NCBI GenBank assembly: GCA_016292455.1
Contig: JAEDIL010000022.1
Span: 1-20,427, forward strand
Reading direction: 5' to 3'
Origin: Clostridiaceae bacterium
GTDB lineage: Bacteria > Bacillota > Clostridia > Oscillospirales > Acutalibacteraceae
Length of the DNA: 20,427 nt
Shown here: in pieces, positions 1-7,722 of the stretch
Layout of the letters: the number at the start of each line of letters is the position of its first letter
Position numbering within the stretch: the first letter of the stretch is position 1
The notes under the pieces: model-generated
Database searches by the model: none
Told to the model about the DNA's origin: nothing
What the model saw: only the letters and a program-made list of their open reading frames with translations
Translations under genes and position numbers: made by a program

Positions 1-1588
1 GCAGGAAAAACGAAGCGTTGAGCGCTCCCCTTTCCGGCAAACCGAACGAAACATTTGATACTCCGAGAATCGTGTTGCAGCAAAGGCTTTCACGGATTGT
101 TCTCAGTGAATTCAATGTTGTTCTTGCCGCATGAGGCTCTGCGCTGACTGCCATTGCGAGCGAATCAAAAACAATATCTTTTCTTCTGATACCGTATTCT
201 TCGGCAACACGCAGTATTTTTTCGGCTATTCTGACCCTTTCATCAGCCGTTGGGGGAATACCGTTTTCGTCAAGAGTCAGCGCAACGACAACGCCGCCGT
301 ATTTTTTGACAAGAGGAAACACGCTTCTCATGCTTTCCTCTTTTCCGTTCACGGAGTTTATCATAGCTTTTCCGTTGTAGATTCTTAAAGCCTTTTCCAT
401 TGCCGAAACGTCTGATGTATCAAGTTGAAGCGGCAAGTCAATAACGCCCTGAAGCTCAAAGACAGCAGTTTTCAGCATTTCAGCTTCATCAATACCCGGT
501 ATTCCCACATTTACATCAAGAATATGCGCACCGGCTTGCTGCTCAGACAAACCCTCACGGAGAATATAGCCTATATCATTTTCCGAAAGAGCCTGACGAA
601 ACCGCTTTTTTCCCGTTGGGTTAATACGTTCTCCAATAAGAACCGGCTTTTTGCCGAAATATACCGCATGTGTGTACGACGAAACAACGGTCATTTCCTT
701 TTCCTCAGGCTTTATATACGGAATGAGCTTTGTTTTTTCAATAAGCAGACGAATATAATTGTCGTCTGTTCCGCAGCAGCCGCCCAGAACACTCACTCCG
801 AGTTTTGCAAATTCAGCCATTTCATCGGAGAACTCCTCGGCTGAAACATCAAAAACTGTTTTTCCGCAGCTGCTCTTCGGCATTCCGGCGTTCGGCTTCA
901 TAATAACCGGAACAGAAGCAGCTTTCAGCATTTCTGAGACAACAGAACGAAGCTGCTTCGGGCCGAGCGAGCAGTTTGCGCCGACTGCGTCTGCTCCCAT
1001 TCCTTCAAGCATGGCAACCATCGCTTCGGGCGTTGCACCTGTCATAAGCTTTCCGTCTGCCGAATATGCGTTTGTTACAAAAACAGGGAGAGAACTGTTT
1101 TCTTTTGCTGCGAGCAAGGCTGCCTTTGTCTCGTAGGAATCGTTCATTGTTTCAATGAATATAAGGTCAGCACCGTATTTTACGCCTAATCTGACTGTTT
1201 CGGCAAAAACGGAAACAGCCTGTTCAAAATCCATATCACCGAACGGTTTAAGCAGCTTCCCGAGTGAGCCGATGTCAAGGGCAACAAACTTTTCCTGCTT
1301 CCCGTCAGACCTTTCGGCGGCAATTCTGACGTTTTCAATTGCCGCTTTTATTATTTCTTCAAGCTCGCCGCATGAATATTTCATGCAGTTTGCACCGAAA
1401 GTATTCGCACAAACAACATTACTGCCGGCGTCAAAATACTTTTTATGAACGCTCTGAACAACCTCAGGGTGAGAAATGTTCCAGCTTTCCGTGTGTTCGC
1501 CCGGCTTTAATCCCTCTTTTTGAAGAAAAGTTCCGAGGCCGCCGTCAAGATACAGCCTTCCGCGTTTTAATAATTCAAGAACTCTCAT
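1..1588 (-). CDS. metH: Cobalamin-dependent methionine synthase, N-terminal part (homocysteine and folate domains), cut by window edge
   Basis: Transfers the methyl group of 5-methyltetrahydrofolate to homocysteine through cobalamin, making methionine in the cytoplasm. The 529 residues present read in one frame to the left edge, so the cobalamin domain lies outside. Residues 1-300 form the homocysteine-binding barrel; the zinc ligands are Cys206 (in GANCS) and Cys271-Cys272 (in GGCCG), nearly the numbering I recall for Thermotoga MetH. The pterin-binding barrel starts near 310; it contains GERINPTGKKRF and ends at the edge with the family signature SNVSFGLPERGALN. ATG start preceded by AAGGGTG at 6 bases. 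It lies 30 bases after the separate reactivation-domain gene and is the last visible gene of the guaB-metF operon. A full-length MetH would normally carry the reactivation domain itself; here that domain is encoded separately. Confidence 0.95.
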   Translation of the reverse strand, partial: MRVLELLKRGRLYLDGGLGTFLQKEGLKPGEHTESWNISHPEVVQSVHKKYFDAGSNVVCANTFGANCMKYSCGELEEIIKAAIENVRIAAERSDGKQEKFVALDIGSLGKLLKPFGDMDFEQAVSVFAETVRLGVKYGADLIFIETMNDSYETKAALLAAKENSSLPVFVTNAYSADGKLMTGATPEAMVAMLEGMGADAVGANCSLGPKQLRSVVSEMLKAASVPVIMKPNAGMPKSSCGKTVFDVSAEEFSDEMAEFAKLGVSVLGGCCGTDDNYIRLLIEKTKLIPYIKPEEKEMTVVSSYTHAVYFGKKPVLIGERINPTGKKRFRQALSENDIGYILREGLSEQQAGAHILDVNVGIPGIDEAEMLKTAVFELQGVIDLPLQLDTSDVSAMEKALRIYNGKAMINSVNGKEESMRSVFPLVKKYGGVVVALTLDENGIPPTADERVRIAEKILRVAEEYGIRRKDIVFDSLAMAVSAEPHAARTTLNSLRTIRESLCCNTILGVSNVSFGLPERGALNASFFL

Positions 1589-1618
1589 GTTTTCACCCTT
1601 TATATTCTTTGTGCAGAC

Positions 1619-2215
1619 TCACCAAATGCCGACAATCGCCGTAACAGACTTTGAAGGCGACATCATCAGGTTTTCCCCCAAGCTGATTCCGAGCAATTTT
1701 GTGCAGTTGAGCACCGGTATTATTGACCTCTGAATTTCAAGCGACAAGTCTCCGTAGCCCGGACTGAATCTCGGTTTAAGTTTCATTCCGCCCTTTTCAA
1801 GCTCCGCCTTGATTTCCTCATTGAAAGTGTCGCAAAGGCTTTCAACTCTCTCACTTCCGAGTGCCTGAAAGCAAAGCGCCTTTGCCGGCGAAAGAAGATT
1901 CTCTTTTTTAATGAGCCGGTCAAAGCCATGCCCGACCGTTGCCGCAAAAACAACGGCTTTTTTGCAGTTTTTCAAATTTTTTGCCAAAGAATGACTTGTT
2001 GCTTTTACAAAACCAAAGTCAATTTCATCACCCTGAACAGCAATGTCAAAAACAGAATAGCAGACCTTATATGAAAGCGCGCCATCGCTTTCTTCAACAC
2101 ACTGCTCCAAAAGCTTTTTTGTTTTCTCATCGGGATTTTTGCACGACATGTATCTGCAAACTTCACGATAATTCACCGGAATGCTTTCATACGTTTTAAA
2201 ACAGATATTATTCAT
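1619..2215 (-). CDS. Stand-alone methionine synthase (B12-dependent) reactivation-domain protein
   Basis: 198-residue protein related to the C-terminal AdoMet-binding domain of MetH, which reductively remethylates oxidised cob(II)alamin. The segment RFSPGYGDLSLEIQ (149-162) matches the Arg..Pro-Gly-Tyr AdoMet-binding signature, and the C-terminus SPSKSVTAIVGIW is typical of the single-domain family in Clostridia and Thermotoga. I chose the ATG inside the end of metF (ATGAATAA, 8-base overlap) because it suggests translational coupling; an upstream in-frame start at 2266 would overlap metF by 59 bases and has no visible advantage. It sits between metF and metH, so its partner is almost certainly the adjacent MetH. 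The ribosome binding site is weak (GGGTAAG), in keeping with coupling. The electron donor for reactivation is not encoded here. Confidence 0.88.
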   Translation of the reverse strand: MNNICFKTYESIPVNYREVCRYMSCKNPDEKTKKLLEQCVEESDGALSYKVCYSVFDIAVQGDEIDFGFVKATSHSLAKNLKNCKKAVVFAATVGHGFDRLIKKENLLSPAKALCFQALGSERVESLCDTFNEEIKAELEKGGMKLKPRFSPGYGDLSLEIQRSIIPVLNCTKLLGISLGENLMMSPSKSVTAIVGIW

Positions 2216-3095
2216 ATATCTTACCCAGAATGCAGGACAGGTTTGAGAAAATACCCTTTGCAACATCAGGCTTGTTCATAGAGTAAACATGGACATTGCT
2301 CACACCGTTTGCAAAAAGGTCGATTATCTGATCTGTTGCGTATGCTATTCCCGCCTGTTTCATTGCCTCGGGGTCCGATCCGAAACGGTCAACAATGCTT
2401 TTGAAACGCTGGGGAACGTGACAGCCGGAAAGCCTGATTGCTTTTTCAACCTGCGAAGCTCTCGTTATCGGCATTATTCCGGCAACAACAGGCACCGTTA
2501 CTCCTGCCTCGCGCAAACGATAAAGAAAACTATACAGCAAGCTGTTGTCAAAAAACATCTGCGTAGTCAGAAACTCGCAGCCGGCATCAACCTTTTCTTT
2601 CAGATGCCTTATGTCCTCCTTGCTGTTGCTGCTTTCCGGATGCACCTCGGGATAGCAGGCAGCACCGATACAGCACTCAGGATATACATCCTTAATCTGC
2701 AAAATAAGCTCGGTTGCATGATTATAATCCCACGATTTTTTGTCGCAGTCAGCCATTTCAGCCGGAATATCGCCGCGAAGGGCAAGAATGTTTTCCACAC
2801 CGTTCTCTTTGATAGCCTCAATCTGACGTAAAACAGTGTCCTTTGACGAAGAAACACAGGTCAGGTGTTCAAGCGTTTCAACACAATAGCTTTTTTTGAT
2901 TGTCTTTGCAATTTCAAGCGTATACTCGCTTGTTCCTCCGCCTGCACCATAGGTAACGCTCATAAACGCAGGTTTCAAAGCTGCTATTTCTTTGACAGCC
3001 CGTTCAACGCTTTCAAGCGATGAGCGCTGTTTGGGCGGAAAGACCTCAAACGAAACCGACGGTCTTTCATCTTTCAGAATATTGGCAATTTTCAT
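2208..3095 (-). CDS. metF: 5,10-methylenetetrahydrofolate reductase
   Basis: Reduces 5,10-methylene-THF to 5-methyl-THF, the methyl donor for MetH; FAD enzyme, cytoplasmic. 295 residues, the usual bacterial length. Visible signatures: SFEVFPPK near the N-terminus with the catalytic Glu17 (equivalent to E. coli Glu28), SVTYGAGGGT (46-55), HLTCV (77-81), LALRGD with Asp109 (flavin-tuning Asp), and TQMFFDN for folate binding. ATG start preceded by GGTGAT, a match to the 16S 3' end. The gene begins 17 bases after guaB and its last codons overlap the start of the reactivation-domain gene, so one transcript probably carries guaB-metF-reactivation domain-metH. No MetV-like zinc partner, found with acetogen MetF, is seen nearby. 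Confidence 0.95.
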   Translation of the reverse strand: MKIANILKDERPSVSFEVFPPKQRSSLESVERAVKEIAALKPAFMSVTYGAGGGTSEYTLEIAKTIKKSYCVETLEHLTCVSSSKDTVLRQIEAIKENGVENILALRGDIPAEMADCDKKSWDYNHATELILQIKDVYPECCIGAACYPEVHPESSNSKEDIRHLKEKVDAGCEFLTTQMFFDNSLLYSFLYRLREAGVTVPVVAGIMPITRASQVEKAIRLSGCHVPQRFKSIVDRFGSDPEAMKQAGIAYATDQIIDLFANGVSNVHVYSMNKPDVAKGIFSNLSCILGKIYE

Positions 3096-3112
3096 TATAT
3101 CACCGCTCAGAA

Positions 3113-4618
3113 TTATTTGATTGCACCGGTTTTATCCTTCTGAATAACGTCATGCGCTCCGCCCTCAACAATGCTTGTTTCCGAAACGAGAGTTATTTTT
3201 GCTTTTTGCTGAAGCTCCGGAATTGACAGTGCGCCGCAGTTGCACATTGTTGACTTCACCTTTGAAAGTGAAACGGCAACGTTATCTTTAAGACTTCCTG
3301 CATAAGGAACGTATGAATCGACACCTTCAACAAAGGAGAGCTTCTTCTCTCCGCCGAGGTCATAACGCTGCCAGTTTCTAGCACGGGCAGAGCCCTCACC
3401 CCAGTATTCCTTCATGTAGGTTCCGCCGATGTTGACTTTATTGGTCGGGCTTTCGTCAAAGCGTGCAAAGTATCTGCCGAGCATTACAAAATCTGCGCCC
3501 ATTGCAAGCGCAAGAGTAATGTGGTGGTCATGAACTATTCCGCCGTCGGAGCAAACGGGAACATATATTCCGGTTTCCTCAAAATACTCATCTCTTGCTT
3601 TGCAGACGTCAATAAGCGCGGTAGCCTGTCCCCTGCCTATACCCTTTGTTTCACGGGTTATGCATATTGAGCCTCCGCCGATTCCGACCTTGACAAAATC
3701 GGCTCCGCAGTCCGCAAGAAAGCGGAAGCCGTCTGCGTCAACAACATTTCCCGCTCCGACCTTTACGCTCTCGCCGTAATGCTCGCGTATCCACGAAAGG
3801 GTAAGTCTCTGCCACTCGGAAAAGCCTTCTGAGGAGTCAATGCAAAGCACATCAGCACCGGCTTCAATGAGAGCCGGCACCCTCTGCGCGTAATCTCTCG
3901 TGTTGATTCCCGCTCCGACAACATAGCGCTTGTTTGAATCGAGCAGTTCATCGGGGTTCATTTTATGCGAATCATAGTCTTTTCTGAAAACAAAGGAGCA
4001 AAGTCTCTGTTCATCATCAATTATGGGCAGAGCATTGAGCTTGTTATCCCATATAATATCATTTGCTTCTTTCAGGCTCGTTCCTTCTTTTGCATAAACA
4101 AGCTTTTCAAAAGGAGTCATGAATTCACTGACCTTGGTGTCGCCGCTCATGCGGCTGATGCGGTAGTCACGGCTTGTTACAATTCCAAGGAGCTTTCCTC
4201 TTTCCGTTCCGTCGTCGGTAACCGCCATCGTTGAATGTCCGGTTTTCTCTTTAAGAGCAATAACCTCGGAAAGGGTTGAAGACGGAGAAAGATTTGAATC
4301 ACTCGTAACAAAGCCTGCCTTGTGGTTCTTGGCTTTCGCGACCATCGCGGCCTCTTTTTCAATTGTCTGCGAGCCATAAATAAAAGAAACTCCGCCCTCT
4401 TTTGCAAGCGCAACAGCAAGTCTGTCGCCCGAAACCGATTGCATAATGGCGGATACCATGGGTATATTCATTGTAATTGACGCTTCTTCGCCTTTTCTGA
4501 AACGAACAAGCGGAGTTTTAAGGCTGACATTTGCAGGTATGCATTTTCCCGACGAATAGCCGGGAATAAGAAGATATTCGTTAAAAGTGTGTGACGGTTC
4601 ATTGATAAAAACAGCCAT
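3113..4618 (-). CDS. guaB: Inosine-5'-monophosphate dehydrogenase (Tritrichomonas-type)
   Basis: Oxidises IMP to XMP with NAD+, the committed step to GMP; cytoplasmic tetramer in the family. 501 residues from the ATG that follows GAGGT at 6 bases; an in-frame extension to 4705 runs back through the promoter and is rejected. Catalytic barrel residues 1-101 and 221-501, with two CBS motifs inserted at about 102-220. Catalytic Cys319 in GGGSICITR; Asp261 in CIDSSEG; Arg382; mobile flap KEYWGEGS...NWQRYDLGG with Arg418-Tyr419; Glu431 in VEGVDSY. From memory these coincide, residue number for residue number, with Arg241, Asp261, Cys319, Thr321, Arg382, Arg418, Tyr419 and Glu431 of Tritrichomonas foetus IMPDH. 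First gene of the operon leading into metF; its own strong promoter and leader hairpin lie upstream. Confidence 0.95.
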   Translation of the reverse strand: MAVFINEPSHTFNEYLLIPGYSSGKCIPANVSLKTPLVRFRKGEEASITMNIPMVSAIMQSVSGDRLAVALAKEGGVSFIYGSQTIEKEAAMVAKAKNHKAGFVTSDSNLSPSSTLSEVIALKEKTGHSTMAVTDDGTERGKLLGIVTSRDYRISRMSGDTKVSEFMTPFEKLVYAKEGTSLKEANDIIWDNKLNALPIIDDEQRLCSFVFRKDYDSHKMNPDELLDSNKRYVVGAGINTRDYAQRVPALIEAGADVLCIDSSEGFSEWQRLTLSWIREHYGESVKVGAGNVVDADGFRFLADCGADFVKVGIGGGSICITRETKGIGRGQATALIDVCKARDEYFEETGIYVPVCSDGGIVHDHHITLALAMGADFVMLGRYFARFDESPTNKVNIGGTYMKEYWGEGSARARNWQRYDLGGEKKLSFVEGVDSYVPYAGSLKDNVAVSLSKVKSTMCNCGALSIPELQQKAKITLVSETSIVEGGAHDVIQKDKTGAIK

Positions 4619-4651
4619 AGTATACCTCGTTTGGAAAAGAATTCTTAAAGC

Positions 4652-4681
4652 GCCGCGCCCTGCATTCCTGCAAGACCCGGC
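4652..4681 (-). promoter_or_regulatory. guaB leader RNA hairpin with GGAA tetraloop
   Basis: Within the roughly 70-nt leader between the guaB promoter and its start, the minus strand folds as GCCG, 3-nt bulge GGT, CTTGCA, loop GGAA, TGCAGG, GCG, CGGC: a 6-bp stem (one G-U) capped by a GNRA-type tetraloop, a symmetric 3x3 internal loop and a 4-bp closing stem. A 10-base palindrome AAGAATTCTT (4637-4646) follows before the ribosome binding site. No poly-U follows, so it is not a clear terminator. It may affect mRNA stability or act as a protein or ligand site; I do not recognise it as a known riboswitch. Confidence 0.5.
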
Positions 4682-4695
4682 GTTCAATTTGTAAA

Positions 4696-4724
4696 ATTTT
4701 ATCACAACAAAAACAGCTTGTCAA
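4696..4724 (-). promoter_or_regulatory. Sigma-A promoter of the guaB-metF-metH operon
   Basis: On the minus strand: -35 TTGACA (4719-4724), 17-base spacer, -10 TAAAAT (4696-4701). The start would lie near 4689, about 70 bases before the guaB ATG. It begins only 25 bases after the stop of the upstream oxidoreductase gene, and no terminator is visible between them, so some read-through from that gene is possible. Confidence 0.85.
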
Positions 4725-4749
4725 CAAAAGAAAGCGTTTTTCGGCTGAT

Positions 4750-6819
4750 TTACAGGTTAACAGCGACCTCATAGGCACTCTTCGTTGCGTCTGCAATTTT
4801 GCCGACCTTGTTGCAGTCACCGATTGAAACAACGCTGATTCCGGCGTTTTCAAGCTCTTCGGCAAGGCTCTTGTCCGGTCTTGAACCGAGCGACAAGACA
4901 ACCCGGCTGCATTCCACCTGCTTTTTCTGCTTTGTTTTGACGTTTTCGGTAACAATGTAACCATTACCGATTTCACAAAGCTTTTCTCCTGTCATAAACT
5001 CAGTTCCTGCGCTTTCCAATTTCGGCAAAATGTCATCCTTATGCTGCATCCATGTTCCGGGTGCAAGCTCAGAAGCCATTTCAACAACCTTTACCATGCA
5101 GCCGTTTTCTGTGAGATAATGAGCCGTTTCAAGGCCGGTCATACCGGAGCCGATAACGGCAACAGAGCAGTTTTCAAACGAAACTTTTCCGGAAAGAATA
5201 TCCTCAGCAGTACATACGCACTCAGCGTCATATTTGCCCGGGAAATCCGGTCTGACCGGACTGCTGCCGACAGCAGAAATGACCTTATAAGGATTGAGGC
5301 TCTTTGCAATCTCAGCAGTAAGAGGCTGACCGAAAACGAATTTAACCCCATGCTCACAGCAGCACTTATACGCGTCCTCAACAAACCATTCCATTTTACC
5401 CTTCTGCGGCGGAACAGCGGCGAGATTCACCTGTCCTCCGGGTTTGTCGCTCTTTTCGTATACAGTGACGTCAAAGCCCCTCTGAGCAAGAATATCGGAA
5501 ACCAAAAGACCGGCAGGACCTGCGCCCGCAACAAGAATTCTGAGGTTACCGCCGTTTCTGACAAGCTCTTCACCCTCGTGTCCGACAAACGGATTGACGG
5601 AACATTCCCCGTGAGAGCCGATGTATGCATTATCCTGCATCGATTCAATGCAGTTTAGGCAGCAAATGCAACGCTTAACTGTTTTTCCTTCAAGAGCCTT
5701 GTTTGTCCAGTGAGGGTCGGCAATCTGAGGTCTTCCGAGGCAGACAAAGTCCTGAACACCCTCTTCAAGCTGCTGCTCAGCCTGCTCGGGAGAACGGATG
5801 AGATTGGCGGCAAGAACGGGAATTGAAACGGCATCTTTCACCGCCTTTGCCATATACTTTCTCCAACCCGGTTCAAACGAAACAGGTTCAAGCCAATAGT
5901 TGAAGGTATCATAACCTGCCGAAGAAACGTCAATTGCGTCAACGCCGGCCTGTTCAAGTCTTTTCGCAATTTCAATACCGGTTTCAAGGTCATAACCCTT
6001 TCCCGGCTGACCGATCATTGAATAGCACTCGTCAACGGTGAGTCGGACAATAACCGGGAAGTTTTTGCCGCATTCAGTCTTGATGCCGCGAATTATGTTT
6101 AGAATGAATCTCATTCTGTTTTCGAGCGATCCGCCGTACTCATCGGTACGCTGATTGGTGACAGGACTCAAAAACTGTTGGAGAAGGTAGCCGTGAGACG
6201 AATGGAGCTCAACTCCGTCGCAACCGGCTTTGAAAACACGAACGGCACCGTCAATAAACTGCTGTTCAATTTCCTTGATTTCGCTATGTTTGAGCGCTCT
6301 GACCCTTCCGCCTGCAAAATACGCCGGAGGGCACTTCGAGGGTGCAACCGAGGACGGAACAATGTCATGCTTCAAAAGGATCGGACCAACCGCCGGAGTG
6401 AGCTTATAAAGTAGCTTTCCGTATGCACCTTTTGTCAGCTGCTCAGCCTTGATTGAAAGCGGAACTGTTCCGACAAGCAAACCGACATTCTGACGTCCCG
6501 GATGATGAAGCTGAACAAAGAATTTTGCACCGTGGCGCTGAATTCTTTTTGCCATTTCGGCAAGCGGTTTGATGTGATAGTCATGGCTGACGGCAAGCTG
6601 AGCAAAAGCGCCGGCGCCGTTGACGTCATTTACGCGCGTAATTTCAGTCATGATGATGCCTGCGCCGCCCTTGGCGCGTTCCTCATAATAGTTCATCATC
6701 TTTTCAGTAGGTCTTCCGTCAAACTGACCGAAACCCATCAGCATCGGAGGAAGAACAACACGGTTTTTGATTTCGACGTTACCGATTTTCATCGGGCTTG
6801 AAAGCATTTTATAGCTCAT
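4750..6819 (-). CDS. Iron-sulfur flavin oxidoreductase of the old-yellow-enzyme / 2,4-dienoyl-CoA reductase family
   Basis: 689 residues in the layout of FadH, 2-enoate reductase, trimethylamine dehydrogenase and BaiCD/BaiH. Residues 1-370: FMN barrel with NRVVLPPM, VQLHHPGRQ (103-110), LHSSHGYLLQQFLSP (205-219, candidate proton-donor/anion-binding His206 and His209) and TDEYGGSLENR. Fe4S4 ligands Cys384, Cys387, Cys390 (CxxCxxC as in trimethylamine dehydrogenase) and Cys406 (CSVNP). Residues 427-689: FAD/NAD(P) domains with GAGPAG (432-437) and GSGMTG (557-562). Probable role: NAD(P)H-driven reduction of an activated C=C bond; the substrate cannot be read from sequence. Start chosen at ATG 6819, with GAGG 6 bases upstream; an ATG at 6831 overlaps the dehydrogenase stop but lacks a good ribosome binding site. 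Follows the SDR gene by 8 bases, so the two are coexpressed. Confidence 0.88.
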   Translation of the reverse strand: MSYKMLSSPMKIGNVEIKNRVVLPPMLMGFGQFDGRPTEKMMNYYEERAKGGAGIIMTEITRVNDVNGAGAFAQLAVSHDYHIKPLAEMAKRIQRHGAKFFVQLHHPGRQNVGLLVGTVPLSIKAEQLTKGAYGKLLYKLTPAVGPILLKHDIVPSSVAPSKCPPAYFAGGRVRALKHSEIKEIEQQFIDGAVRVFKAGCDGVELHSSHGYLLQQFLSPVTNQRTDEYGGSLENRMRFILNIIRGIKTECGKNFPVIVRLTVDECYSMIGQPGKGYDLETGIEIAKRLEQAGVDAIDVSSAGYDTFNYWLEPVSFEPGWRKYMAKAVKDAVSIPVLAANLIRSPEQAEQQLEEGVQDFVCLGRPQIADPHWTNKALEGKTVKRCICCLNCIESMQDNAYIGSHGECSVNPFVGHEGEELVRNGGNLRILVAGAGPAGLLVSDILAQRGFDVTVYEKSDKPGGQVNLAAVPPQKGKMEWFVEDAYKCCCEHGVKFVFGQPLTAEIAKSLNPYKVISAVGSSPVRPDFPGKYDAECVCTAEDILSGKVSFENCSVAVIGSGMTGLETAHYLTENGCMVKVVEMASELAPGTWMQHKDDILPKLESAGTEFMTGEKLCEIGNGYIVTENVKTKQKKQVECSRVVLSLGSRPDKSLAEELENAGISVVSIGDCNKVGKIADATKSAYEVAVNL

Positions 6820-6827
6820 ACCTGACC

Positions 6828-7622
6828 TCATTTCTTCACAGCGGAAAGACGTTTGACATTCTCTTTGAACTCATTGAATTTCCTTTTTTCAAGTCCCCAA
6901 TAGATATTACGGACAAACGGAGCAAACTTCATAAGCTGCTCGGCAAAGCCGAAGAGAAGGCACGGACTGACGGTTTTCTTGCCCTTTTCAATTCCCTCAA
7001 CCATCTTCTTTGCAACAACAGTCGGCTGCTGAACCGGGAAAGGCTTTTTGAATTCTATTTCATTTGCAGCTTTGAAAAAGCCTGTATCGGTTGCAACGGG
7101 ATAAAGACAAGTCAGCTGAACATTGTCCGGCATTTCGAGTCTGATGCCTTCCTGAAAGCCCTGCATTGCAAACTTTGAGGCTGAATAAATTGTAAAGCCG
7201 GGCATTGCCATTTTTCCGATTGCCGAAACAGTTATTGCAAAAATGCCCTTTCTTCCGTCGAGATATTTGACATACTTCTGATATGAATAAATCGGTGAGA
7301 ATACATTCGTTTCAAACATTGCCGAAACTCTGTTCCAATCCGCATAATTGACCTCTTCGTAGTAGGGATAGCCGGCATTGGCATAGAAAATATCGATTGA
7401 GCCGAGTTTTTCAAGGGCGGTGTCAAAAATTTCGTCAACCGCTTCTTTTGAAGACACGTCAATCTGCATCGGAATTACCTTTTCTGCGTCAAAGCCGAGA
7501 AGTCTGTCGATATTTTTGTCAACCGCAAGAATGCGATTGTTTCCGGCAACAAGAAGTCTGAGAACTTCAAGTCCGATGCCGCTGTTGCAGCCGGTGAGAA
7601 CAATATTCTTTTTGCATATCAT
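6828..7622 (-). CDS. Classical short-chain dehydrogenase/reductase (SDR)
   Basis: 264 residues with a full classical SDR set: cofactor loop TGCNSGIG (10-17), Asp35 at the end of the second strand (favours NAD(H) over NADP(H)), NAG (82-84), Asn106, catalytic Ser133 and Tyr146-x3-Lys150 (IYSASK). The C-terminus (about 225-264) is basic and has an aromatic stretch (FAPFVRNIYWGL) that may form a substrate lid or touch the membrane. Substrate is a hydroxyl/keto compound of unknown kind; hydroxysteroid dehydrogenases share the fold but so do many others. ATG at 7622 has GGGGGA 7 bases upstream; a TTG at 7637 is in frame but lies within the leader. It heads a two-gene operon with the downstream ene-reductase, which suggests successive keto/hydroxyl and C=C redox steps on one substrate (inference). 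Confidence 0.9.
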   Translation of the reverse strand: MICKKNIVLTGCNSGIGLEVLRLLVAGNNRILAVDKNIDRLLGFDAEKVIPMQIDVSSKEAVDEIFDTALEKLGSIDIFYANAGYPYYEEVNYADWNRVSAMFETNVFSPIYSYQKYVKYLDGRKGIFAITVSAIGKMAMPGFTIYSASKFAMQGFQEGIRLEMPDNVQLTCLYPVATDTGFFKAANEIEFKKPFPVQQPTVVAKKMVEGIEKGKKTVSPCLLFGFAEQLMKFAPFVRNIYWGLEKRKFNEFKENVKRLSAVKK

Positions 7623-7653
7623 GAAATTATCCCCCAAGTATAGTTTTTATAGC

Positions 7654-7682
7654 ATATTAACATAAACAAAACAGTAAATCAA
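7654..7682 (-). promoter_or_regulatory. Promoter of the SDR/ene-reductase operon
   Basis: Minus strand -35 TTGATT (7677-7682), 17-base spacer, -10 TAATAT (7654-7659), placing the start about 25 bases before the SDR ATG. No clear operator is seen in this short region. Confidence 0.7.
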
Positions 7683-7687
7683 GCAAC

Positions 7688-7717
7688 TTCGGCAGCCGTT
7701 TAAGACAGACTGCCGAA
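7688..7717 (-). terminator. Hairpin after the lipase-like gene (possible terminator, no U-tract)
   Basis: Inverted repeat TTCGGCAG / CTGCCGAA (8 bp, 14-base loop) beginning 5 bases past the stop of the lipase-like gene on the minus strand. The stem is GC-rich but is followed by GTTGCTTG rather than a run of T, so termination may be partial. It lies just upstream of the SDR promoter. Confidence 0.45.
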
Positions 7718-7722
7718 AAGAA

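Noticed and set aside
2216..2266. Longer start for the MetH reactivation protein
   Set aside because: It overlaps metF by 59 bases, and the extra residues do not look like the family; the coupled ATG at 2215 is simpler.
4619..4705. N-terminal extension of guaB by 29 codons
   Set aside because: It would translate the leader hairpin and part of the -10 region; the internal ATG has a proper ribosome binding site and matches family length.
5041..5658. 205-codon open frame on the plus strand
   Set aside because: Antisense to the Fe-S flavin oxidoreductase; its translation has no recognisable motif.
4750..7622. Complete bile-acid 7-dehydroxylation (bai) operon
   Set aside because: Only an SDR and a BaiCD-like flavoenzyme are present; no baiB, baiE, baiF, baiG or other bai gene is nearby, and similar pairs act on many substrates.
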